Shown piece after piece: positions 7,608-14,144 of a DNA stretch of 52,906 bases; the first letter of the stretch is position 1; every line of letters starts with the position of its first letter. The stretch comes from an uncultured Porphyromonadaceae bacterium (GTDB lineage Bacteria; Bacteroidota; Bacteroidia; Bacteroidales; Muribaculaceae). The stretch lies in the NCBI GenBank assembly GCA_900550395.1, contig URSD01000016.1, positions 1-52,906 on the forward strand, in the 5' to 3' direction. The position numbers and the translations under genes were made by a program. The notes beneath the pieces are model-generated. The model was not told where the DNA came from. It made no database searches and saw only the letters and a program-made list of their open reading frames with translations.

Positions 7608-9052
7608 CCGACCGGCGCCGACAGCACCGCATCTCGTCGCTGGCGGCCGTAGTGCTGTTAGCGGTGTTCTGCCTTTCGGGTCTCGTCCTGAACCATAGGA
7701 GCCTGACCGAGAATGTGGATGTGCCTTCGTGGCTTCTCACTCCGTACTATACGCACGCGCGCTGGGACCGCGGCCTTATGCGCGGCACTTGCGAAGTGGG
7801 CGACAGCGTCGTGATTTACGGCGCGTCCGGCATGTGGCGCTGCGACAGACATGGTGCAGGTATTGCCGACTTCAACGCAGGGCTGCCGGCGAACTCCTCC
7901 GCGCGGCATATAATCAGTATGGAAAAGCGCGAGGACGGCACGCTGCTGGCTCTCGCGCCCGGCGCGCTCTACGCCATGCCCCGGGGCAGCCGCGTGTGGC
8001 GGCGCATGCCGTTGAAGTCGGACGAACGATTCTCCGACATGACTCTTGCGGGCGACAGCGTTGTCGTTACGGGCAGGTCGCACGTGTATGTGTCGGCCGG
8101 GGGTGCCTCGGGGCCGTTCCGCCGCATAGCCCTCGGCGCGCCGCAGGAGGAGGGCTTCGGGCGGCCTACGCTGTTCCGCACCGTATGGATGCTGCACAGC
8201 GGCGAGCTGTTCGGTCTGCCGGGACGTCTGGTAGTCGACGGTGTGGCGCTGATATTTTTGCTGTTAACCGTTACGGGGCTACTGATGTGGATGTTTCGCC
8301 GCCGCATATCGCGCAAGCGGGCCGGAGGCCTGCCGCCGGGTGCCGACGGACGGCGCTACGGACGCAACTTGCGGCTGCACAGGAGGGTAGGCATCGCCAC
8401 GATAGTCCTGACGGTGCTGGTGGCGTTCAGCGGATGGCTGTTGCGGCCTCCGTTTCTTGTGGCGCTCGTGAATGTGCGCACTGCGGCGGTGCCGGGTACG
8501 GCGTTGGACTCCGACAATCCCTGGCACGACAAGCTTCGCGCTTTGCGTCAGGACAGCCGGGTCGGGTGGATTCTGCACACATCGGAGGGATTCTTCTCGC
8601 TCGACTCGCTTGCGGGCGTGCCGGAACGCATGGAGGGTGCGCCGCCGGTGAGCGTGATGGGGCTGAATGTGTTTCGCCCGGGCGACGGCGGGGAGTGGAT
8701 AGTCGGCTCGTTTTCGGGACTTTACAGATGGAATCCGGCAACGGGCTCGGCTGTCGACCGGTTCACGGGCAAGAAGGCGCCCGAGGGTCCGCAGCCGCCG
8801 TTCGGCAACAAGGCTGTGGCCGGTTATTCCACGCATTTCGGTGACGGTCCGGTGGTGGTGCTGTACGACCGCGGAACGGATGCGGTGCCGCAGCCGGAGA
8901 GCCTGAGGCGTATGCCGATGTCGCTGTGGCAGTACGCTCTGGAAGCGCATACGGGGCGCCTTTTCTTCGGCAATATCGCCACATGGTTCTATGTGCTGCT
9001 GGCGGGTGCAGTGGTGCTGTGGTCGGTCTTTACGGGGTATAGGAGGAGGTAG
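7604..9052 (+). CDS. PepSY-TM-like membrane protein, heme/iron reductase candidate
   Basis: This is a 482-residue inner-membrane protein. A first TM helix near residues 10-30 is followed by a large periplasmic domain. A TM pair then comes at ~235-260 and ~278-300, with an LHRRVGIATIVLTVLVAFSG segment typical of PepSY-associated TM proteins. A second periplasmic domain and a final TM at ~462-478 complete it. Members of this group are often encoded with siderophore or heme receptors and are suspected reductases. The start at 7604 overlaps the previous stop (ATGA). The stop codon at 9050-9052 is directly followed by a heptamer repeat array. Confidence 0.78.
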   Translation: MTDRRRQHRISSLAAVVLLAVFCLSGLVLNHRSLTENVDVPSWLLTPYYTHARWDRGLMRGTCEVGDSVVIYGASGMWRCDRHGAGIADFNAGLPANSSARHIISMEKREDGTLLALAPGALYAMPRGSRVWRRMPLKSDERFSDMTLAGDSVVVTGRSHVYVSAGGASGPFRRIALGAPQEEGFGRPTLFRTVWMLHSGELFGLPGRLVVDGVALIFLLLTVTGLLMWMFRRRISRKRAGGLPPGADGRRYGRNLRLHRRVGIATIVLTVLVAFSGWLLRPPFLVALVNVRTAAVPGTALDSDNPWHDKLRALRQDSRVGWILHTSEGFFSLDSLAGVPERMEGAPPVSVMGLNVFRPGDGGEWIVGSFSGLYRWNPATGSAVDRFTGKKAPEGPQPPFGNKAVAGYSTHFGDGPVVVLYDRGTDAVPQPESLRRMPMSLWQYALEAHTGRLFFGNIATWFYVLLAGAVVLWSVFTGYRRR

Positions 9053-9236
9053 TTAGGAGTGTGGAGTTAGGAGTGTGGAGTTTAGCCCGCCCCTCCGGGG
9101 CTTTGCGTCGTAGGGCATCTCTGCCACGCGTTGCGCTTCGCTTCACGCGTGGTTAATCATGGGCTCGCGCGTCCCGCGCTCTTTCTTTTTGAGTTGATAG
9201 TTTAGAGGGAATAGGTAAGAGGGGGCGGGCAACGCC
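9051..9236 (+). repeat. Dispersed repeat copy A (heptamers, hairpin core, heptamers)
   Basis: This is the first of three near-tandem copies with a period of about 176 bp. It begins with five 7-bp units of the type AGTNNRG (9051-9085), the first overlapping the stop codon of the upstream gene. Hairpins follow: GCCCC/GGGGC, then CCACGCG/CGCGTGG (9124-9152), then GCGCG/CGCGC followed by a T-rich stretch. Further heptamers (AGTTGAT, AGTTTAG, AGGTAAG) come next, and then a GCGGGC-AAC-GCCCGC hairpin. The GC hairpin plus T tract could terminate the heme operon. Confidence 0.85.
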
Positions 9237-9239
9237 CGC

Positions 9240-9416
9240 AGTTAGGAGTTAGGAGTTTAGCCCGCCCCTCCGGGGCTCTGCCTTGTAGGGCATCTCTGCC
9301 CCGCGTTGCGCTGCGCTCCACGCGGGGTTAATCATGGGCTCGCGCGTCCCGCGCTCTTTCTTTTTTGAGTTGATAGTTTATAGGGGATAGGTAAGAGGGG
9401 TGCGGGCAACGCCCGC
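9240..9416 (+). repeat. Dispersed repeat copy B
   Basis: This is the second tandem copy: heptamers at 9240-9260, then the same hairpin series. Here the large stem at 9299-9327 reads CCCCGCG/CGCGGGG instead of CCACGCG/CGCGTGG, a compensated change of one base pair. It ends with the GCGGGC-AAC-GCCCGC hairpin. Confidence 0.85.
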
Positions 9417-9563
9417 AGTTAGGAGTTAGGAGTTTAGCCCGCCCCTCCGGGGCTCTGTGTCGTAGGGCATCTTTGCCACGCGTTGCGCTTCGCTTCACGC
9501 GTGGTTAATCATGGGCTCGCGCGTCCTGCGCTCTTTCTTTTTGAGTTGATAGGGGAGGGGCGG
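9417..9563 (+). repeat. Dispersed repeat copy C
   Basis: This is the third tandem copy: heptamers at 9417-9437 and the large hairpin at 9476-9504 with the CCACGCG/CGCGTGG stem. It is truncated after GAGTTGATAG and runs into the 3' end of the serpin gene. Together copies A-C fill the 520-bp gap between the heme operon and the serpin; no gene is seen there. Confidence 0.82.
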
Positions 9564-9572
9564 TGGCTTAAA

Positions 9573-10772
9573 TTACAGGCGGTTGAGGATGCCCATGAAG
9601 AGGATGGTGCCGGTGCTTTTCTCTATGATGAAGAAGCCGAAGGGACGGTCGAGGACGAGCACCCGGCCGGGACCTGCGGCTGTCTCGCCGCCGGAGACTG
9701 TGACTGCGGCGGCTTCGGCGCCGTCTTCGTCGACGCGAATCTCGCAGGCGTGTTTTATACGGCTGATGTAGGACGCCTGGTCGCTGATCGCCGAGAAATC
9801 GGCGATCTCCGGATTGAATGCGTCGGTAATACCAAGCGACTTGTAGGCCTCCTCCATGTACATGCGGGAAGCGACGGTGAATCGCGGCATCGTCAGCGTC
9901 AAATCAATATTCGCAGCAGTCATCGGCCGGTTGACGAGCTCAATAATGTGCGTCATGGCCGGAATGATGCTCTGACCTTCGGGGGGCAGCACGACGCCCA
10001 TCCAGTAGGCTTTGTTGCCGAACGGGAGTGCTGCGAATTTCACGCCTTCATTTTCGCCGTAGGCCGCACGCATTTCGCCGTGCATCATGGGCGCGGAAAC
10101 CGCGGTGCCGTCGGCGCAGGTGAAGGTGCCGGGACGGGTATCTTCTTTTTTGAATTTTTTGGCCCATGTGGCCTTGAAATACGCGGCGTTGGCAATCATG
10201 TATCTGTCGGCGACGTCGTTTGGTCTGAGTATATCGCGGATGATACCCTCGGTGGCCTTTTCGGCCCAGGCATTCACGGCCGCGGCTGCTGCGGGTTTGT
10301 CGGCCGGGTCGTAGGAGGCGGCGGAGGCATTGTAAGAGTCGGCCAGGAGTTGGCTGAATGCGGTCTTTATCTCGTAGTTGCGTGCGTACCACAGTGAGTT
10401 GGCAAGACGCAGCTTTGCCTTGCTGTCGGTTAAGGGCAGATCGCGGAGTAGCTTGGTGTTGAGGCTGTTGAGGGCTGACAGCGATGCGTCTGGACACAGG
10501 GCGTCCTGCATCTGACGCAGTGTGTTGCCGCCGGCGCCGTTGGCGGCCATAGACAGTGCCATGCCGGTGCTCAGCGGCGAGAACACCACATTCTCGGTTT
10601 CTACGCCGTCAAGTTGGGCGAGTGTTTTGCAAGCCAACGTGTTCATGGCCTTGGCGCAGGTCGCCTCGTCGGCTGTGAGCTGTATGTCGATGGCTTTGCT
10701 GCTTCCGCCCGGCTCGTCGGAGCAGGCTGCGAGGAGGAGGGGAAGAAAGAGAGGTAAGAGATATTTTTTCAT
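9573..10772 (-). CDS. Serpin-family protease inhibitor lipoprotein
   Basis: This is a 399-residue serpin with a lipoprotein signal (lipobox LLAAC, then SDEPGG). The canonical serpin core starts near residue 40 (NVVFSPLSTGMALSMAANGA) and includes NAAYFKATWAKKF. The reactive-centre hinge reads VDEDGAEAAAVT, the small-residue pattern of inhibitory serpins, and the C-terminal signature is DRPFGFFIIEKSTGTILFMG. The reactive loop lies between about residues 355 and 375; the P1 residue cannot be fixed by eye. It would sit outside the inner membrane and trap serine (or cysteine) proteases, host or self-made. The N-terminal signal closely matches that of the lipoprotein at 11774-12229, including at the DNA level. 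Confidence 0.93.
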   Translation of the reverse strand: MKKYLLPLFLPLLLAACSDEPGGSSKAIDIQLTADEATCAKAMNTLACKTLAQLDGVETENVVFSPLSTGMALSMAANGAGGNTLRQMQDALCPDASLSALNSLNTKLLRDLPLTDSKAKLRLANSLWYARNYEIKTAFSQLLADSYNASAASYDPADKPAAAAAVNAWAEKATEGIIRDILRPNDVADRYMIANAAYFKATWAKKFKKEDTRPGTFTCADGTAVSAPMMHGEMRAAYGENEGVKFAALPFGNKAYWMGVVLPPEGQSIIPAMTHIIELVNRPMTAANIDLTLTMPRFTVASRMYMEEAYKSLGITDAFNPEIADFSAISDQASYISRIKHACEIRVDEDGAEAAAVTVSGGETAAGPGRVLVLDRPFGFFIIEKSTGTILFMGILNRL

Positions 10773-10820
10773 TTTTTAGTTGATGGTTTATAGATAAGAG
10801 GGGGCGCGGGCGTTGCCCGC

Positions 10821-11068
10821 AGTTGTGAGTTAGGAGTGTGGAGTTAGGAGTTTAGCCCGCCCCTCCGGGGCTTTGCCTTGTAGGGCATCTCTGCCACGCG
10901 TTGCGCTTCGCTTCACGCGTGGTTAATCATGGGCTCGCGCGTCCCGCGCTCTTTCTTTTTTGAGTTGATAGTTTATAAGTAAGAGGGGACTTCTGAGGAT
11001 GCGGGCGCGATATACCGCGCCCCTACAATTTACTTGTAATCAATTGTTTGTATTTTGATGCGCGGGGG
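10821..11068 (+). repeat. Dispersed repeat copy D with GC palindrome tail
   Basis: This fills most of the 304-bp gap between the serpin and the next lipoprotein. It starts with five heptamers (10821-10855). The large hairpin is at 10894-10922 and the TTAATCAT anchor at 10923. It then carries a tail absent from copies A-C: a GGGCGCG/CGCGCCC hairpin followed by an AT-rich stretch. The part from 10923 rightward is duplicated with the adjacent gene at 11620. A GCGGGCGTTGCCCGC hairpin lies just to the left, next to the serpin start. Confidence 0.82.
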
Positions 11069-11076
11069 TGTGTGAA

Positions 11077-11544
11077 TTACAGGCGGAGCACAAAGTCGGG
11101 GCCGTCGCAGCGTTTGCCGTCGAAATAGAATTTGCGCTTTACGTCGTCTTTGCTAATCTTGGCATCATAGTATATCTCGATGTCGCGCGCTCCGATATGG
11201 AGGATACACTCCTCGTGTCGGGCAGCGCCGTTAAATTCTCCTATCGTGAGCTCCTCTCCGTCATACAGGACAACGCCGTACCACTGCGGAGCATAGTAAC
11301 GGCCGGAAGGTGGCATTATTATCATGGGATAATCTTTGTCCTTATATGTGACGCTTATATCTTCTCCGAGTATGTTGCCGGGCACTGACTCGTCGAGCAG
11401 ATTCTGTCCGGATGCGTTTACCACTTTTACGGTGAAGTTAACAGGGGCATAGTCATCAAATACAGTTTCTTTATCGGCGCATGACATTAGAAAAACCAAA
11501 GTTCCGATTAATATGCTGAATAGATTGAAAAAATAATGCTTCAT
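11077..11544 (-). CDS. Small lipoprotein, duplicated family copy 1
   Basis: This is a 155-residue lipoprotein of unknown function. The start at 11544 gives a signal peptide MKHYFFNLFSILIGTLVFL with lipobox Cys23 (LMSC). The mature part is beta-rich (VNFTVKVVNASGQNLLDE, LGEDISVTYKDKDYPM, ECILHIGARDIEIYYDAK). From about residue 35 it is nearly the same as the product at 11774-12229, with an identical C-terminal stretch of about 20 residues. Only the signal peptide differs. The gene arose by tandem duplication with the repeat on its 3' side. No enzymatic motif is seen; a carbohydrate- or protein-binding beta-sandwich is possible. Confidence 0.85.
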   Translation of the reverse strand: MKHYFFNLFSILIGTLVFLMSCADKETVFDDYAPVNFTVKVVNASGQNLLDESVPGNILGEDISVTYKDKDYPMIIMPPSGRYYAPQWYGVVLYDGEELTIGEFNGAARHEECILHIGARDIEIYYDAKISKDDVKRKFYFDGKRCDGPDFVLRL

Positions 11545-11619
11545 AATGTACTGAAATTTATTGAGATTCACGCTCATAGTGACTTGCAGACCATAAAATA
11601 TTCCATGTTGTCACAATAG

Positions 11620-11767
11620 TTAATCATGGGCTCGCGCGTCCCGCGCTCTTTCTTTTTTGAGTTGATAGTTTATAGGTAAGAGGGGGCTTCTGAGGATGCG
11701 GGCGCGATATATCGCGCCCCTACAATTTGCTTGTAATCAATTGTTTGTGTTTTGATGCGCGGGGGCG
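11620..11767 (+). repeat. Dispersed repeat copy E (truncated at hairpin)
   Basis: This copy begins exactly at the TTAATCAT anchor, lacking the heptamers and the large hairpin found upstream in other copies. It then matches copy D through the GGGCGCG/CGCGCCC palindrome to the end of the lipoprotein gene. Its offset from copy D is a constant 697 bp. This marks it as the left part of a tandem duplication that includes the lipoprotein gene. Confidence 0.82.
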
Positions 11768-11773
11768 TGTGAA

Positions 11774-12229
11774 TTACAGGCGGAGTACAAAGTCTGGGCC
11801 GTCGCAGCGCTTGCCGTCGAAATAGAATTTGCGCTTTACGTCGTCTTTGTTGATTTTGGCGTCATAGTATATCTCGATGTCGCGCGCTCCGATATGGAGG
11901 ATACACTCCTCGTGTCGGGCGGCTCCGTCGAATTCGCCTATCTTAAGAGATTCTCCGTCAAGCAATATCACGCCGTACCAGTAGGGCAGGTAATAACGGC
12001 CTGAATTGACTACTTCCATGGGATAAGTTTTGTCTTTATATGTGACGCTTATTTCTTCTCCGAGTATGTTGCCGGGCACTGATTCGTCGAGCAGATTCTC
12101 TCCGGATGCGTTTACCACTTTTACGGTGAAGTTGACAGGGACATAGTCATAAATAACATCGCCGCCCGGCTCGTCGGAGCATGAAGCGAGGAGAAGGGGG
12201 AGAAAAAGGAGCAGGAGATAATTTTTCAT
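11774..12229 (-). CDS. Small lipoprotein, duplicated family copy 2
   Basis: This 151-residue lipoprotein of unknown function is paralogous to the product at 11077-11544 over its mature part. Its signal peptide (MKNYLLLLFLPLLLASC, then SDEPGG) instead matches that of the serpin. The lipobox Cys is residue 17. It lies 70 bp downstream of the sigma-barrel fusion gene in the same direction, and that gap contains a 14-bp motif also present upstream of the sigma gene (12271-12284). It is therefore the best candidate for a target of that sigma factor. A stable beta-sandwich envelope protein is likely; no ligand or partner can be named. Confidence 0.86.
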   Translation of the reverse strand: MKNYLLLLFLPLLLASCSDEPGGDVIYDYVPVNFTVKVVNASGENLLDESVPGNILGEEISVTYKDKTYPMEVVNSGRYYLPYWYGVILLDGESLKIGEFDGAARHEECILHIGARDIEIYYDAKINKDDVKRKFYFDGKRCDGPDFVLRL

Positions 12230-12270
12230 GATGATAGTTTTATGTCTATTATAATGATTGGGTTATCTGA

Positions 12271-12284
12271 AAAGACTGCATGGG
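12271..12284 (-). promoter_or_regulatory. Shared motif, candidate ECF sigma promoter (lipoprotein)
   Basis: Read on the minus strand, the 14-mer CCCATGCAGTCTTT lies about 40 nt before the lipoprotein ATG. The same 14-mer occurs upstream of the sigma-barrel gene at 13879-13892. In both places an ATCATT box follows 12-13 nt after the motif. This is what an autoregulated ECF promoter pair would look like. Confidence 0.5.
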
Positions 12285-12299
12285 CGGTGCGGAAAAAAG

Positions 12300-13847
12300 T
12301 TACCAGCTGAGGCGCAGTCCTATGGGAAGGTTGAATACCGTGGTATTTTCCTGCCAGTAGGTGGGAAGGGCGGACCGGTTGTTGAAGTTGTATCTTATGC
12401 CGGGTTCTGCAAACAGTCCTACGGTGGGCGTGATGGAGTATTGCAGGCCGAGGCCGAATGACAGCGAGAACTGTGTCCTTGCTGATAATGAGGGCAACAT
12501 GTACGGCTCGACATTTCCTTTTGTCACCGAAGTGGAGAGGGAGTTGCCGACGGGGAAGTCGACAGTGGCTCCGGCCGTGGCATACAGCGAGAAGCGAGAT
12601 TTGCCGACGAGCTTGCAATTCAGCTTCAGCGGCACGCCTATGTAGCTTGTGCGGTAGCGCTGTGTGGCCTCGAATTTCTTGCCGGTGTAGTCAATATCAG
12701 TGCGCAGGAGCGTGTAGCTGATGCCGGATTCAAGGCTCAGACGGTCGGTGAGCTGCCGGCTGACAGCTATTCCCACGGTTATCGGCATTTCATGGCTGAC
12801 GTTGCGCCGCGAACGTGCAATATCCTCAACTATCTCAGGCGGCGGTTTGGGGCCGGGGTCGCTGTCAGAGGCAAGGTCATCTCCGATACCCCGGAGGTCG
12901 GGCAATTTTCCGTTCAGCCCGTAAATGGCGCCAACATTCCATCCTGTGGACTTCTTGGGCGGAATGGGCAGCGCAGTAGTAACGGGCTCGGTCAAAGGCT
13001 CTTTTCGGGGAGTCTCGGGCGCTGACTCGTTCTGTGGGGCAGGCTGCGGGGGTTCTTTTACGGACGGGAGCGTATCAGCGGGAACGGGAACGAGAACTTC
13101 CGCAATAGCCGGTTTTTCAACAGCTTCCGCTGTATGGCGGCGGACATATTCTACGGGGGTGACGGTATCGGCCGACTCCCGGTTTTTCGCTGTGTCGGCG
13201 GCTACGGCGGGGGCTTCTGTGGCAATGCGGACGTGGGGCGTGTCGGGCATATCAAGGCTCTCGCGCCGACTGTGTGGCGACAGGAGCCACCATCCGGCCA
13301 ACGCGCAGAGCAACAACACAACGACCGCGCCGGATTTTTTCTCAAGAATCATCTTGCGCAGCAATACCTTTGCGTGGTAGAGCTGCGATGACGACGAGTG
13401 CGGCGCTATACCGAGAAGGCGCCCTATCTCCTTGTGGCTCTTGTGCTCCAGCACGGCAAGCTTGAAGATGTTGCGGTAGCCGTCGGGCAGGCGGTTGACG
13501 ATTTCTTCCAGTTCTTCGTAGGTCAGTATTTCTTCCAGCTCCGGCACCTCCGGCAGCTCCATGTCTTCGTCGAGGACGGTAGTAAGGTCAATCCGGCTCA
13601 GGTAGTTCAGGGATAGGTTCTTCATTATGGTCCCCATCCAGTATTCGAGTCTGTCGGGCTGCCGAACCTCCTCCATGTGGGTGAAAACGACGACGAAGCC
13701 GTCGTGCAGAATATCTTCGGCGGCGGCTTCGTCGCTGACATATCGGTGTATAAGGCGCATCATCTTGGGGGCATAGCGGCGGTATAGGGCGGCCATCGCC
13801 GATTTGTCGCCGGCGGCACATTGCTCTATGATGCCCCTGTTGTCCAT
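12300..13847 (-). CDS. ECF sigma factor fused to TM helix and outer-membrane beta-barrel
   Basis: This is a 515-residue single open frame. Residues ~5-80 are sigma region 2 (GDKSAMAALYRRYAPKMMRL...AEDILHDGFVVVF, YWMGTIMKNLSLNYL) and ~105-167 are region 4 (IVNRLPDGYRNIFKL, HKEIGRLLGIAPHSSSSQLYHAK). Residues ~172-191 form one TM helix (VVVLLLCALAGWWLLS). A Pro/Glu-rich linker of about 100 residues follows. Residues ~300-515 consist of alternating amphipathic strands ending in LPIGLRLSW, as in small outer-membrane beta-barrels with a terminal aromatic. The predicted topology is sigma in the cytoplasm, linker through the periplasm and barrel in the outer membrane, with release perhaps needing proteolysis. 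In related organisms sigma and the TM-barrel protein are usually thought of as separate genes. No stop or frameshift interrupts the junction. Confidence 0.85.
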   Translation of the reverse strand: MDNRGIIEQCAAGDKSAMAALYRRYAPKMMRLIHRYVSDEAAAEDILHDGFVVVFTHMEEVRQPDRLEYWMGTIMKNLSLNYLSRIDLTTVLDEDMELPEVPELEEILTYEELEEIVNRLPDGYRNIFKLAVLEHKSHKEIGRLLGIAPHSSSSQLYHAKVLLRKMILEKKSGAVVVLLLCALAGWWLLSPHSRRESLDMPDTPHVRIATEAPAVAADTAKNRESADTVTPVEYVRRHTAEAVEKPAIAEVLVPVPADTLPSVKEPPQPAPQNESAPETPRKEPLTEPVTTALPIPPKKSTGWNVGAIYGLNGKLPDLRGIGDDLASDSDPGPKPPPEIVEDIARSRRNVSHEMPITVGIAVSRQLTDRLSLESGISYTLLRTDIDYTGKKFEATQRYRTSYIGVPLKLNCKLVGKSRFSLYATAGATVDFPVGNSLSTSVTKGNVEPYMLPSLSARTQFSLSFGLGLQYSITPTVGLFAEPGIRYNFNNRSALPTYWQENTTVFNLPIGLRLSW

Positions 13848-13878
13848 GTCTTATAATAGAATGATGGAAGATATGGCG

Positions 13879-13892
13879 AAAGACTGCATGGG
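13879..13892 (-). promoter_or_regulatory. Shared motif, candidate ECF sigma autoregulated promoter
   Basis: On the minus strand CCCATGCAGTCTTT begins about 45 nt before the sigma-barrel ATG and is followed 13 nt later by ATCATT. It is identical over 14 bases to the motif before the downstream lipoprotein gene (12271-12284), and the rest of the two leaders is largely different. The motif abuts a heptamer array starting at 13893. Confidence 0.5.
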
Positions 13893-14066
13893 AGTTTATA
13901 GTTGGGAGTTAGGAGTTGGGAGTTAGTAGTTAGGAGTTGGGAGTGAGGAGTGAGGAGTTTATCCCGCCCCTCCGGGGCTTTGCCTCGTAGGGGCTTTGCC
14001 ACGCCCCGCGTTGCGCTGCGCTCCACGCGGGGTTAATCATGGACCCGCGCGTCCCGCGCTTTTTTA
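13893..14066 (+). repeat. Dispersed repeat copy F with ten heptamers
   Basis: Ten uninterrupted 7-bp units (13893-13962, AGTTTAT, AGTTGGG, AGTTAGG and variants) are followed by the GCCCC/GGGGC hairpin. The large hairpin at 14004-14032 is in the CCCCGCG/CGCGGGG version. Then come TTAATCAT (14033), the GCGCG/CGCGC hairpin and a T run. It occupies the 297-bp gap between glycerate kinase and the sigma-barrel gene; no gene is seen in the gap. Confidence 0.85.
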
Positions 14067-14144
14067 TTTTTATGGGTGTTCGAGTATGTAGGCGGTGGGA
14101 GGTGGGCTGGACGTAGATGTGGAGAAGGACGGTCTTTGCAATGT

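Noticed and set aside
12300..13847. Sigma-barrel fusion as a frameshift artefact joining two genes
   Set aside because: The frame continues smoothly from region 4 through a good TM helix and a Pro-rich linker, with no internal start context at the junction; an assembly error cannot be fully excluded but is not suggested by the sequence.
9051..14066. Insertion sequence remnants in the repeat-rich region
   Set aside because: The repeats have no transposase fragment, no consistent terminal inverted repeats and no target-site duplications that I can see; they are described as a dispersed hairpin/heptamer element instead.
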